DNA of 64,000 nucleotides. Origin: Apricaphanius iberus. Its lineage: Eukaryota; Chordata; Actinopteri; Cyprinodontiformes; Aphaniidae. The notes under the pieces were generated by a model, which was not told the origin of the DNA, searched no databases, and saw only the letters and a program-made list of their open reading frames with translations. The DNA is taken from assembly GCA_028564705.1 (NCBI GenBank), contig JAPXFQ010001945.1:434001-498000 (forward strand), written 5' to 3'. Within the stretch, counting starts at the first letter, position 1. Every line of letters begins with the position of its first letter. Below, piece by piece: positions 22,988-35,399 of this stretch. A program made the translations under genes and the position numbers.

Positions 22988-24553
22988 CAGACGTGGACAA
23001 AATTGTTGGTACCCTTCATTAAATCAAAGAAAAACTCATAATGGTCACAGAAATAACTTTAATCTGAAAAAAGTAATAATAAATAAAAATTATATAAATG
23101 TTGACCAATGAAAGTCAGACATTGCTTTTCATCCATGCTTCAACAGAATTATTTAAAAAATAAATGCATGAAACAGGCCTGGACAAAAATGATGGTACCC
23201 CTAGAAAAGAATGAAAATAATGTGACCAAAGGGACATGTTAATCCAAGGTATGTCCACTAATCAGCATCCTAGGTGTCTACAATCCTGTAATCACTCAGT
23301 GGGCCTATATATAGGACTCCAGGTAGTCACTGTGTTGTTTGGTGACGTGGTGTGTACCACACTCAATATAAACCAGAGGAAGCAAAGGAAAGAGTTGTCT
23401 TAGGAGATGAGAAAGAAAATCATAGACAAGCATGTTAACTGTAAAGGCTATAAGACCATCTCCAAGCAGCTAGATGTTTCTGTGACTACAGCTGCACATG
23501 TCATTCAGTAATGTACGATCAATGGGACTGTAGCCAACCTCCCTGGACGTGGCTGCAGGAGGAAAATTGATGACAGATCAAAGAGACGGATAATCCAAAT
23601 GCTAACAAAAGAGCCTAGAAAGACTTCAAAATAGATCCAAGCTGAACTTTATGCTCAAGGAACATCAGTGTCAGATCGGAACATCCTTCGCTGTTTGAGC
23701 CAGAGGACAAATCGTAAAAAAAAACAGACTGGAGCATGCCAAACTACATGCTGACGAGCCACAAAGCTTCTGGGAGAATGTCCTGTGGACAGATGAGACA
23801 AAAATTTAACTTTTTGCCAAGGCACATCAGTTCACAGACGGAAAAATTAAGCTTATATAGAAAAGAACACGGTCCCTACTGTGAAACATGGGGGAGGCTC
23901 GGTTATGTTCTGGGGCTGATTTGCTGCATCTGACACAGGGTGTCTTGAATCTGTGCAGGGTACAATGAAATCTCAAGACTATCAGGGGATTCTAGAGAGA
24001 AATGTGCTGGCCAGTGTCAGAAAGCATGGTCTCAGTCGCAGGTCACGGGTCTTACAACAGGAAAATGACCCAAAACACACAGCTAAAAACACCCAAGAAG
24101 GGCTAAGAGGAAAACACTGGCCTTCTATAAGCCCTGATCTCAATCCTATTGAGCATCTTTGGAAGGAGCTGAAACGTGCTGTCTGGAAAAGGCGCGCTTC
24201 AAACTGGAAACAACTAGAACAGTTTGCTCATGAGGAGTGGGCCAAAATACCTGCTGAGAGGTGCAGAAGTCTCATTGACAGTTACAGGAATCATTTGATT
24301 GCAGTGATTGCCTCAAAAGGTTGTGCAACCAAATATTAAGTTGTGGGTACCATCATTTTTGTCCAGGCCTGTTTCATGCATTTATTTTTTAAATAATTCC
24401 GTTGAAGCATGGATGAAAAGCAATGTCTGACTTTCATTGGTCAACATTTATATAATTTTTATTTATTATTACTTTTGTCAGATTAAAGTTATTTCTGTGA
24501 CCATTATGAGTTTTTCTTGGATTTAATGAAGGGTACCAACAATTTTGTCCACG

Positions 24554-24557
<4 letters not shown>
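22988..24557 (+). mobile_element. complete-ended Tc1-like transposon with IR/DR structure
   Basis: The 1570-base element begins CAGACGTGGACAAAATTG and ends with its complement, flanked by TA on both sides. Its terminal inverted repeats are about 213 bases (22988-23200 and 24346-24557) and nearly identical. Each repeat carries an outer motif GTGGACAAAATTGTTGGTAC and an inner motif CTGGACAAAAATGATGGTAC, the IR/DR arrangement of Sleeping-Beauty-like elements. The transposase frame starts at ATG 23407 (MRKKIIDKHVNCKGYKTISK) and is closed by an early stop near 23508. The DDE part survives (see next entry). Confidence 0.9.
23407..24339 (+). pseudogene. broken Tc1 transposase
   Basis: The N-terminal helix-turn-helix part (23407-23508) ends at a stop, with further stops and frameshifts to about 23940. 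A 128-codon open frame at 23953-24339 keeps the C-terminal catalytic half, with QQENDPKHTAKN (second Asp) and [15 protein letters not shown] (the Glu of the DDE triad), ending KGCATKY. The break is internal, so no full transposase can be made from this copy. Confidence 0.85.
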
Positions 24558-24610
<53 letters not shown>

Positions 24611-24613
24611 TAA
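24558..24613. repeat. (TA)n microsatellite
   Basis: TA run directly abutting the Tc1 right end; a short AT run also precedes the left end at 22979-22987. Confidence 0.9.
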
Positions 24614-24627
24614 ATAATATACTATAA

Positions 24628-24655
24628 ATAGCTATAGCTATATAGCTATAGCTAT
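24628..24655. repeat. perfect 28-base palindrome
   Basis: ATAGCTATAGCTAT followed by its exact reverse complement, in an A+T-rich stretch after the TA run. Confidence 0.85.
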
Positions 24656-27440
24656 AGGCAATTATTGTTAAAATGGGAGGGGTGGGGGTGCTATGAAATA
24701 TAGCACTGGTCAGTTTTAAATTATTCCAAGCAGATGTCTGGTTGTCTTGCAGTTGTTCAGAAAAAGACCAACAGAGGGCAGCACACCCCTTGGCTTTTCC
24801 TCTGTGGTAATCCTCACAGCCAAAACCCTCATACAGGGATCAAGAAATGTGGGCTCGGGAAAGATTATTTATCTTTAATCTGTGTTTTTTTTTTCACACA
24901 AAAAGGCACCCAGATTCTTTTCCTTGCAGCAAACCGATATGAGGCTGGGTGATGATAAATGGCCTGTTTCAACTGAGTCCAAGGACAAGAGAGAGTTAAA
25001 TGAACTGTCCTTGTTCTTGGATCTTTGTATGCGCATATTTTGTTATATTTTTACCATGGCCAGTGAAACAGATCTGGGTTGGCCGACGATTTGTTTTCTT
25101 CGCCTACTCTGCTGTTTCCCTTCCCTTGAAGATGATGGGACAGTAAAAACCAGAAACATGCAAGTGTACATATGAGAAAACGAGTCTACGTTTTTCTTAC
25201 AGATTATTATTACCACAGGGGGTAGCAGAATTACACAAAACATTTTAGAATGATCCCAAATTTAATTTTGATAATTTTATTCAGTGTAAAAATAACTGCT
25301 TAAATAGAAACCTGTTTTTAAAAGCATCACTATTGGCACAATTGTTTGCACTATTGACTGTTCTTATGAAATAAGTGAAGCTAAACCATTCGTCTTACTC
25401 ATACACAGTCTTGAAAAGTATTGTGAAGTATTGCATTTGCTCTAATCATCTTTGAGGCTTGGATAAGTGTGGGGGGAAAATTGATTAAAAATATGTGGCT
25501 TCCCAGCCTGTTTCCTTCTTCTATTTCAGGTACAAAAAGATAAATACTAATGGTTATCAAATTGTTAAAATTAAATGATTGATCATTGCTTTGCAGCCAA
25601 CTTTGTTTAGAATTGTTACCGATCAGAGCTGTGTTATTGTCATTTTTACACATTCATTTAAAATTAAAGAATGGCTTTGACAACTTTAAATGAAATTTGA
25701 AACAGAATTTAAAATGACGCTGTTCTTAAACTGAGCCTAGTTACCTGTCAGCAAACAAATAATTAATTTTCTTTGGGTTTCTTCTTCTCTTTTTTTTTGC
25801 GGAAAGTTTGAGAAATAAAATAAATGTGACAATGTAACCTAAATGATCTTTTATATAAACACTATTTAGTTTAAGATACCAGTCCTTCTTTAAAAGCTCT
25901 TACAAGTCCACAATTGCATATTTTGAAAAGAAGAGATTTATTTTTGTCTAAATGTAAGAAAAGCTGTGAACTATCAGGGAAATCGAAGGGGCATATAAAC
26001 AGTTTTGAAATACTGTTTTTGTTTTGCTTTGTTTGTGATTTGCTGAACCTGGCGAGAATAAGACTCAATTATTTGGTAAGCAATTTACGGTTAAATGTTT
26101 CATGCGGAAAAGTGTAGAATTCTTAAATTAAAGATAAATAGGAACATTGATCATACTTTTCTTTTAAAGTTATTTAGTACTAATTAAAAATCTGTGACTT
26201 CATGTTCCCTTAAGGTAAAAATATAACGTGACACAGAGAACAATTTTCATTGGCCTTTCTTCAATATAGTAAAGACAACATACTAAAGTAAGTCAGATAT
26301 GTGATATCATACATAAGAAAGTGGTTACATGAAAATAGGTTTGATGACCATTCAGTATTGAAGACATTGATATCAACTGTAACTGGGGCAAGCAAAGCTG
26401 GATGAGCTTTAGAGTTAACATTTGTACACATCTTTTTAACATGAGTGCCAGTAATAGTCTAGGTTGCTGTATATTTCCAGCTTTTTTCAGCTAAAGGCCT
26501 CAAACTATAAAATTAAAATCTAAAACAAAGTGCTTTTAGTTATTCCAGTTAAGTATATTTTTTTGAAAAATACAAGGATTAAAAACTTTGGCAGTAAAAA
26601 GTTAAACGATCTGGTCAACCTTGCCATTTTTTGCCCAACTTTGGCAGAAATATATTTGAACAGCTGTTGCCTGGCTTCAAATGGTGATTTTGTTGGCATA
26701 AGGTAAGTAACTTTCTTATCCTGGCCAACACAAACATCTGCTTTGCCCTGATCGATATCAGACAACAAACCCAACCAGCGCTGTTGCCCCCCATGCATCC
26801 CCATGCAAATATGACTTTTTTTGTTTTTATCTGGCTAGAGCTGGTCTGTTAAAATAAAATCTGCCATATATCAAGGAGCCTATTTTTCATTAATTTTACT
26901 CTGATGCGAATTCCTTATACAACAAATGTATGTTATGCAAAAATTGCACAGTTAAGAAAATATTCACTTGATCATTCTAACTGTTGCTAGGTGATCCGAT
27001 GCAGAACAGAAACAGTCCAGTTACTCTCCCTACAGCTGTCTGCAGTTTTAGTGCTTTGAACAGACGAGCTACACAGACACCAGGCCCTGCATACATGGCT
27101 CACTGTCTCCAGTACCATTTTACAGTCTTCCTTATTCAGTTTCATACAATGCGTTCCAGCGACAATTTACAGTTTTTACTGCAGAGCAAAATTACTGTCA
27201 AGGCTCCAATCAGTCATCATAAGTGTTCACCTACCAAAAAAGGACAAAAACAAGCAGTTTTAAGACTCAGATCTAGTTCTAAATCGTGTACAGACCTAGT
27301 AACTTGCCTTGTAAAGTTCATATACACTGTTTCCCATCTTTCTTTAAAGGGAAATGACAAAGAAAGATAAAATAATATGAAAAAGGAAAGGCAAGCAAAC
27401 AGATATATGCATTTGTTCTATTCATACAGCACAATCCATG
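24656..27440. other. gene-free DNA
   Basis: Only short frames with no recognisable domain. Contains a CTCF-like site at 24768. Confidence 0.35.
24768..24782 (+). promoter_or_regulatory. CTCF-like site
   Basis: CCAACAGAGGGCAGC matches the CTCF core except at one position. Confidence 0.4.
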
Positions 27441-28725
27441 GTGTAATGATCATAAAATACTACTGGACTGACTGGAGAGCTGATTCGGACTCTCATACAC
27501 AGTGCTTGGCTGGTTTGAGTCTTACCTGAAGAACAGGGATTTCTTTGTTTCAATAGGAAACTTTTCATCAAAAAAAACATAAATCACATGTGAGTGGTGC
27601 TCCAAGGCTACATGCTCCTGATAGCCAAGATAATAGCAACCAATCAGATTAGTTACAATAACTATGCAGATGAAACACAGCTTTATATTACACTGTCACC
27701 AGGCAACTTTCAATCCATCCAGGCACTAAGAAAATGCATCGAGCAAATCATTGGATGGATGTCCCATAACTTTCTACAGCTGAATCGAAATAAAACTAAA
27801 GTAATTATCTTTATACCAAAAGGGGAAAGGTGAAGAGTCAGGACACAGCTTCGGTTAATAGAGCTAGAAACTACTTATCAGGCCCGTAATCTAGGTGTGA
27901 TAATGGACTCGGACCTGAACATCCAGGGTCACATAAAGGCAATAGCAAGGGCAGCCTTCTGTCACGTGAAGAACATTTCTAAAGAACTTATGTCACAAAA
28001 GGACCTTGAGAACTTATCCATCCATTTATATTTAGTCAAATTGATTATTGCAACAGCGTCCTCACAGGTCTGCCTAAAAAGTCAGACAGCTGCAGCTGAT
28101 CCAGAACATTGCTGCTCGCATCCTCACTAGAACCAGGAAAGTAGAACACATCACCCCAGTTCTAAAGTCCTTATACTTGCTCCTTGTAGCTCAGAGAATA
28201 GACTTTAAAATACTCATACTTTTGTTAATTTTTTGAATGGTTTGGCTCCAAAGTATCTTGAAGATCTTTTGTCACTATACCAACCCTCCAGACCACTCAG
28301 GCCCTTCAACTCTAGTCTACTAATCATTCTTAGACTCAGAACCAAACATGGTGAAGCAGCTTTTAGTTTATATGCTCCTCAAATCTGGAACAAACTTACA
28401 GACAACTGCAAAAATGCTGAATCGTTAAGCTCTTTTAAATCCAAGATAAAGACTTATCTGTTTAGAGCTGCCTTTGAGTAATGAGTTTTAATATACTTTT
28501 GTGTTTGTGTTACACTCTATAGCTGTTTTTGTTGTTTTCTCAAATTTTGTATTTCATGCTTTTCTTAATTGTTGGTTTACTTTCTCTGATGTATTTTTTA
28601 TGCTTTTCCATGCTTTATTATGTTTTGCTTGTTTTTTACAACCAAATTAAGTGAGGCATCTTGAATTACCTTGCTGTTGAAAGTGTGCTATAGAAATAAA
28701 ACTGCCTTGCCTTGCCTAAAACATA
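27440..28725 (+). mobile_element. L2-type LINE fragment with 3' end
   Basis: Broken reverse transcriptase: YNNYADETQLYITLSPGNFQ (degenerate YADD at about 27656), WMSHNFLQLNRNKTKVIIF, and the C-terminal block MNGLAPKYLEDLLSLYQPSR with TKHGEAAFSLYAPQIWNKL. The 3' end reads GTGCTATAGAAATAAA followed by short CTTGC repeats at about 28710-28725, the usual L2 tail. Confidence 0.8.
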
Positions 28726-28746
28726 TTTTATTGCAGTATCAAGGTG

Positions 28747-28748
<2 letters not shown>

Positions 28749-28786
<38 letters not shown>

Positions 28787-28800
28787 CCACACAAACACAC
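28749..28800. repeat. (CA)n microsatellite
   Basis: About 40 bases of pure CA followed by an imperfect tail, just beyond the L2 3' end. Confidence 0.9.
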
Positions 28801-28859
28801 AAAAGAAAAGAAAAATCTAACACAACGTTGATGAATTTATAAATTGGGGAAACAAAATC

Positions 28860-29365
28860 CCATATTGAGACTTAATTGACTTTGACAAAATCCAGTGTAT
28901 GAAATTTAGAACTGGGGGGATTTTTTTCTATTTTCCAAGTTTTAGTGAGGACACAAAGAACAGCGATTTGGATCAGCTGCAAATGTCTGACTGACTTTTT
29001 TGGCAGACCAGTGATAACACTGTTGCAGTAATCAATTTGACTAAAGAAATACACATTGGCAAGTTTCTCAAGATCTTTTTGGGACATTAGTCACTTAATC
29101 CTGAAAATGTTCATCATGTCATAAAAGGGCAACTTTGTAATAATCTGTTTATGTCTCTTAAGGTTCAGGTCTGAGTCTGTTACTATTCCCAGATTTCGGA
29201 CTGATTTCAGTCATCTCTGAAGCTGTAAAGCCCTTGATCGTTCTAATTTTGGTCCAAAAATAATTACTCCAGTTTAGTTTTTTCTATTCAGCTGAAGAAT
29301 ATTACGGCACATCCATGCATTAATTTGTTCTGTGCATTTGCTCAGCCCTGGAATGGCCCATGATC
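28860..29365 (-). mobile_element. L2-type LINE fragment, minus strand
   Basis: The minus strand reads MSQKDLEKLANVYFFSQIDY, CNSVITGLPKKSVRHLQLIQ and VLTKTWK, the L2 reverse transcriptase segment also found at about 27990-28140 in the plus-strand copy. Earlier decayed blocks extend to about 29365. Confidence 0.75.
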
Positions 29366-29539
29366 TCGACGGATCAAATTGAAAGGAAAAAGTGAATTCT
29401 AATGAGGAGGCTGAGGTTAAAGATTTATTGTAGAACAATGATCTGAAAGAAGCTTAATATTGAAATATTAAAACACCAGAAAAGAGGACATACACTGTTC
29501 TGTCAGTGTTACCTGAAGCCATCCTACCCTGTGGCATTG

Positions 29540-30200
29540 CGCATGCGTAAACCGTTCCTACATCTCAGGTTGCTTACTCTGCAAAATCTGATGAGGTAGA
29601 ACAGATTGTCCCAAAAGAAAACTTCATAAAAAGCATATGAAATATGGAGGTGGTAGGGACATGATTTGGGGATGATTTACTGCAACAAGCCCAAGGCACG
29701 TTGTTGGGGAAAAGGTGAGACTGTCTGTAAAAGAAAGTGAAAGCTGAAGCAGAACTTGAACCTGCAGCATTAGAATGACCCACAACATATCTGAAAGTCC
29801 ACCAAGATGTCACTTAAAATTGAAATTCCTGGGCCAAGCTAAGGTCGACATCATTATTTCATTGAGATCCAGTTGGATGACTTAAAATGTGCTCTACATC
29901 CACACTCCACATCCTAATACTACAACAAATTACTGTTGAAAGTTAAGAGTGAAACAAACTTTCAACACACTGATGTCAGAGACTAGTAGATGGCTGCAAG
30001 AAGCTTCTCACTAAAGTTATTTCAACCTAAGCAGAAATAATAGCTAGTATTTTAAAGGTTTCCTAACTTTCTCCTCTTTGTCTTAGGTTTTGCTGTGCAA
30101 CAAATTGTATTTTTTTGGTTTTTAACTGTTGCCAAATCACACAGATTTTATATGAATATGAAAAATATATCTTTGAAATAGCTCAACATTTTGTAGGTGA
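29540..30200 (+). mobile_element. probable Tc1/mariner remnant
   Basis: Blocks resembling GGGSVMVWG (about 29644-29680) and QNDPQH-like sequence (about 29765-29790) suggest a decayed transposase; the frame is destroyed and ends are not visible. Confidence 0.45.
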
Positions 30201-30329
30201 CCTAATTTTTTCATGATTGTATGTGCAGTTTTCTGTTATATTTTGGTTAAAATCTTTAAAAGGCAGCATACATACACACACATACACCCACACACAGTGT
30301 GCCATCTTGGTAAAATTGTGAGGTTTACT

Positions 30330-31160
30330 TGTTTCAGTTTTGCTGCGTTGAGCTCTTAACACTCAGGCTTTTGCCTCAAAGCAGAAGAAGCACGATAGTT
30401 TAGAGCGAGTCGTACTAACTTGGAGTGTTTGGCTTCACTGGGTTGAGCAGGCACTCAGAGCTCCTCTGTATAGACTGCTGTTTTCTAAATGGCCTTTATT
30501 ACTGAAAGGGAAAAGGTTGAGCTGCAGGAGTGTGTTGTTACCTCAGAGAGGACAGGGTACTCAGCTCTCGTTGCCCTATGTTGTCTCCACAGCAGCTGAC
30601 CTGCCACACTGCCATGTTTCATCACCACCGGACTGATACGGCGCCGCTTACGGCCACTAAGGTGCAATTTGTTGCATTTGGACTATAACTGTCAGGAAGA
30701 GATGTACTGTACCTTCACTTAAATTGCATCCCATAATCTGCCCCTCTCCCTGTATTATCCTAATTGAACCCATGGGCAGCCAACGCCATCAAAAGCTGAG
30801 CTCATCTGCAAATTAATAAAACATGGGCCATCACCAGCTCTATGTCTGGGATACAGCTTGGAGCTACTCAGACACACTTAAATCGAAGAGAGTTTGCGAT
30901 TGTTATGGAGGTACAATAAAATCGTTTTATTTTGTTTTCAGCACTGATGGCTCCCACAGTCTTACATGTATTCCCAGCGAGCTCTTTTTCTTTCTTCCCG
31001 CTTCCTGGGCGTAATGGAAAATGCTTATTAAAGCCATCAAACACCATTTGCCAAAACAGGCTTCTGCTGTTCCTTCTAATGCGTTGTTGTTAGGTCATCG
31101 GCCAAAGCCCTCTCAGATGCAGATTCCCACCATTTCAACAGGTGATCAACCACCAGAATT
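30330..31160. other. non-repetitive block, candidate conserved non-coding element
   Basis: This block is richer in GC than its surroundings, with no repeat signature or spliced ORF. Segments such as TGCAAATTAATAAAACATGG (about 30809) contain homeodomain/POU-like motifs. The conservation claim is inference. Confidence 0.3.
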
Positions 31161-31509
31161 CTCTCTTTTCTCCATTGCTGGTTAATGTGAGGCCATATCA
31201 TCCTTAGTCAGGACTGAGACATGCTGGCACCATTAACAAGTGCCAGATCAGCACTAGTAAGGGAGTGGATGTTGGCTTTGTGTTGTATTTCGACTCCCTC
31301 TTAGACGTGGGAGACAACAGAAGAGGTGGTCATCATAATGAGATCTGCTTTCTAATAACAACACATCCCGAAGGCCACAAAAAAAAACAGCCAAAGGTTA
31401 TTAAAGGCATCTATCACATCTGTTGAGCAAGCAGTGGTTCACTCAACATCCCTATCTTCTCTTTTTGCCACAGTGATGAAGTCTCGAAAAATGCAACCAA
31501 GGCCACAGC

Positions 31510-32690
31510 GACCGAAACCTTAATTTTAGTCATGTTACAACCTGAGAAAGTTTATTGCATTTTATGTGACAGACCAATAGAAAATATTGCTTAATTGAGA
31601 AGCAGGAGGAACAGAATGAATAGTATTCCTTGTTTTCTTTACCAAATATCTAAGAAGTGTGGCATGCATTTGTGATAAGCTTGGTATATGTTCTGAACAA
31701 GCATGTTTCTCTGCATTTAAAGCTGCAAGTACCGCAGCTTTGCACATTTTATTAGACATTTTTGCAATTTTTATTTGCAATCAATATCAGTTGAATTGGT
31801 TATCTCTATGGCACAATGAAGAATATATATGAAAATGAACGAAGAGTGCTGATGAAAACCTTGAAGTCTACCCACAGATTCAAAATTAAACCCAAATCTT
31901 GACTTTGCCATTTTAGCACATTAATATGCTTTTACGTAAACCTTTTAATTGTAGATCTTGCTACATGTTCAGGATAGTAGCCCTTCTGAAAGGTAAACTC
32001 GTGTTGACCCTTCTGCAGTGTTGAACAGATTTTGTTCCAGTATTTTCCTGTGATTAGCTCCTCCAATTAACTCAGACCCCCTTCCCCTTCACTACTGCAG
32101 AAAATCATGATACTGTCACCACTATGCTTAACAGTGGGCATGGTGTGTTCAAAGTTGATGTACTGTGTCAGTTTGTCACTAAAGAATATTTTGAACGTGA
32201 CTGAATAATTTATATTAGGTCTTGCCTTTCTAGACCCCTTTCTTCCACTGTTGCCAAATCTATTTTAAGACTTGTAGTAAACAGTACTTCTTCCAACAAG
32301 AACTTTTTCTGGAGCGCATAACTAATGGTTGTTCTTTTCATATTTCTTTAGGTGGATATCCTTGTCTTGGTAGGTTTGCATTTTTCTAATGTTCTCCAAC
32401 AAACCATTACTGAGATTAAATTACACAAATAACTAAATGTATTAATCTTAAGGCACAGGATTTCATTCAAGAGCATCGCAGGAAAGGGGGCTAAATACAA
32501 CTGAATGTCACATTCTTCAAGTTTTAGTTTTAAAAATAAAGAAAGCCATGCATCATTTTCTTTCTTCTTCTTAATCATCCACTATTTTGATTGGCCTATC
32601 ACATAAAATAGCATTAAACTACAATAACGTTTGTGATTGCATAATCATATAAGGCAAAAACTTTCAAGGGTTATGATTACTATACATGGA
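31510..32690 (-). mobile_element. Tc1/mariner remnant
   Basis: The left end has TCATGTTACAACCTGAGAAA and TTATGTGACAGACCAATAGA; the right end has GGCCTATCACATAAAATAGC and ends near GGGTTATGATTAC, the inverted pair of a fish Tc1. The interior (about 31960-32170, 32370-32420) matches the reverse strand of the transposase region. Confidence 0.7.
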
Positions 32691-33320
32691 CTTTAAGCCA
32701 GACATTCACTGTAAAGCGTGTGATCTCCCATTCTTTCCCCAAAAGATAGGCCAAGTCCAAAACGACACCAACCTCTACCAGACATCAAAACCCCTCAAAC
32801 AGCAACACAATGTTTAACTCCAGATTCAGCATGGGTGGAGAACAAAATAACAACCTCTAACATGAAGAAAGGAATTATTCAAGTGTTGCAAGGCCAAGAC
32901 AGCTTGATGAGCATCAAGACATACCGTGAACAAGCACCAATTTGCAGAGAAAAAGCTGACATCACATAAATTGGAACTGGACTCATTGATATATGAACAC
33001 AATAGAAAGAAAGAAAACAAACTCCCTCTCCAAAGAAAACACTGGGTAATCCTTGGATGGGGTATTTGTGGAGCATGCACACAGTGTTGAAACACTTTAA
33101 AGCCACAGTGAATGATGGTGCACGCTTGTCAATGTTGGAGAACTTACAAAGTAGAGAGTGTGAAAATATGAGCAGAATAAAATCACATAGGATCCCATGG
33201 ACCACAGACTGAATGATCTTGTTTATTCACACTTATGAGTCAAAGCATTCTAAAAAAAATTTTTTTTTTAAAGTCACATCTCAACTCAGGTGTGTAGAAT
33301 AAAGAGAAACAGTAAAATAA
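32691..33320. other. unassigned intergenic DNA
   Basis: Two overlapping minus-strand frames (about 90 and 108 codons) show no recognisable domain. Confidence 0.3.
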
Positions 33321-33321
33321 T

Positions 33322-33868
33322 ATGCAAACGCTAATTAGGTTTACAGACAGTATCACCCCAGTTCTAAAGTCCTTACATTGGGTCCCTGTAGCACAAAGAA
33401 TAGACTTCAAAATGCTTTTATTAGTTTATAAATCATCAAATGGCTTAGCATTAAAATATACTGTAGATCTGTTGTCACTATATCAATTGCTCAGACCACT
33501 CAGGCCTTATAACTCTAGTCTACTAATCATTCCCAAAACTAAAACCCAACATGGAGAATAAGCTTTCAGTTTCTGTGCAAGCTTTATCTAGAACAAACTC
33601 CCAGACCACTGCAAAGCTCCTAAAACACAACATTTCATTAGATCAAAAATAAAAACACATCTGTTCAGAACTGCTTTTCAGCAGGTGATTAATAATAGCT
33701 GGAATATCATTCATTTTTAAATGTGTCATATTTCTTGTGTCTCTATTTTTGTATTTTATACTTTTACAGTTCTATTGATGCCTTTTTAATCCCCTAATCA
33801 CCCAGAGCACCTTGAATTGCCTTGTTGTTCAAAGTGTGCTATACAAATAAAGTTGCCTTGCCTTGCCT
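33322..33868 (+). mobile_element. L2-type LINE 3' fragment
   Basis: Reads SITPVLKSLHWVPVAQRIDF, then NGLALKYTVDLLSLYQLLRP; ends GTGCTATACAAATAAAGTTG plus CCTTG repeats. Same family as 27440-28725. Confidence 0.8.
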
Positions 33869-34369
33869 AGATTTTTTTCATTGTATCTATTTCTTTTGAG
33901 AAAATAGACCAAGCACAACAAAATATAAAAAAATGTGACACACTTAAAAATTGCTTCCCACACAGTAGTTAATTTTACTCATACTAAGAATATACATGCC
34001 GACAAAGGTGAGGAGAACTTCACATTAAACTGAAGAAATCTCCAGCAGAACCTGGTTCAGTGTGAGCATACCTCCTTTAGTGGCTTCATTTGGGAGAGAA
34101 ACACCGATAAAAATAACTGCTTAGCTAGTTGTACAAAACTAAAGGATAGAAAGAGTGCGCACAGCCAGTGGCAGCCATGTCTCTTAATTTCCTTTGTCTA
34201 GGGAAAGACAGAACTAAACAGACAAAGACAGAGTCAAATATATCATTTCTAAATTACATTTATGCATTTATTAGTAGCACTTATTTCACCACTGCCATCA
34301 ATTTTAAGTCTCAAAGAAACAGGAAATTGATCTAGGATTATCTTGCTTATTTCACCAAGACAATATAGA

Positions 34370-34620
34370 ACATAATAATCCTTTAATTGTCCCACAAGGG
34401 GAAATTTGGTTGTAACAGCAGCAGCAAAAACACATATGCAAACTGATTAGGACAAAGAACAGAGACACACATAATTATTACAGAAGAAAAAATATTTACA
34501 CCATGTACAATAGTAACACAAACAGATAAAGTGGTAACCCGGGTTGTAGTGTACAAACAGAGCAGGATACTGGAAGATGTTTAAATAATTAGAGTATTCC
34601 ACAAACGTTACAAAAATAGA
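34370..34620. repeat. dispersed LINE-like fragment
   Basis: Begins TTTAATTGTCCCACAAGGGG and runs through AACAGCAGCAGCAAAAACAC, a block seen repeatedly in fish genomes. The class is uncertain. Confidence 0.4.
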
Positions 34621-35399
34621 GATTGTACATTGTACTGTGTATTAAAAAGTAAACATATAAACTTCCAATAAGTTATATGTTTTACTTTTATGACTTCTCA
34701 AACAGACTTTAAGGGGGAGGCTAAGATGTTTGCAGAGAAGATCTGAAAAATTCCACAGACATTAAGAAACATAAGAATACAACAAAAATAAGCCTTAAAG
34801 TGCAGATAGAAGCAAAAATAAAGTAGCTCATGTCAGCTTTGGTTAGAGTTGTCACAAAAAGTTTGTTTTGGAGTTTTGGTCTCGATATCATTTATTGTGA
34901 ACTAATGAAATTTCAGTCAAATCAGATTTTTATCTGTTGTCCAAAAGTTTTAGCCAAAAATAAAAAATCTCAGTGTCATATCTTTGAAACAGCCTTCATC
35001 CACTTTTCTATATTCGCTTCAAATAATAATGGTGCTTGGAACTCCCCAAGAGTGCACAAAGTAGTTTGCGGCAACTAAATTAAAATACTGCCTGCTGTTT
35101 TGAAAATAATTATTTTCCTCACCGAATAGGATTCTTCCTCATAAAGATGACTTACACCATAAACACAAAGTATGACTTTTAGACCTTTGATGAAAATTGG
35201 ACAGGTTATCAGAAAGAAACGTAAAAGAAATGTAATTCATCCAGTGAGGTCTTTGCATCATTTAGGAGCCATGTGGACTGCTTTCTCGGTCATGATTTAC
35301 CCATTTTAAATTTCAATGGAAACATATATGTCCCTGTTAAAGAATTGTGTTCTGCAATGAAGCAATACATTGAGTTTTATTCATGGGTTGGGAATTAAT

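Noticed and set aside
26984..27370. 128-codon plus-strand frame
   Set aside because: No domain recognised; immediately upstream of the L2 fragment and may be decayed LINE sequence.
28749..28800. CRISPR or other regular array
   Set aside because: Simple CA repeat without spacers; the genome is vertebrate.
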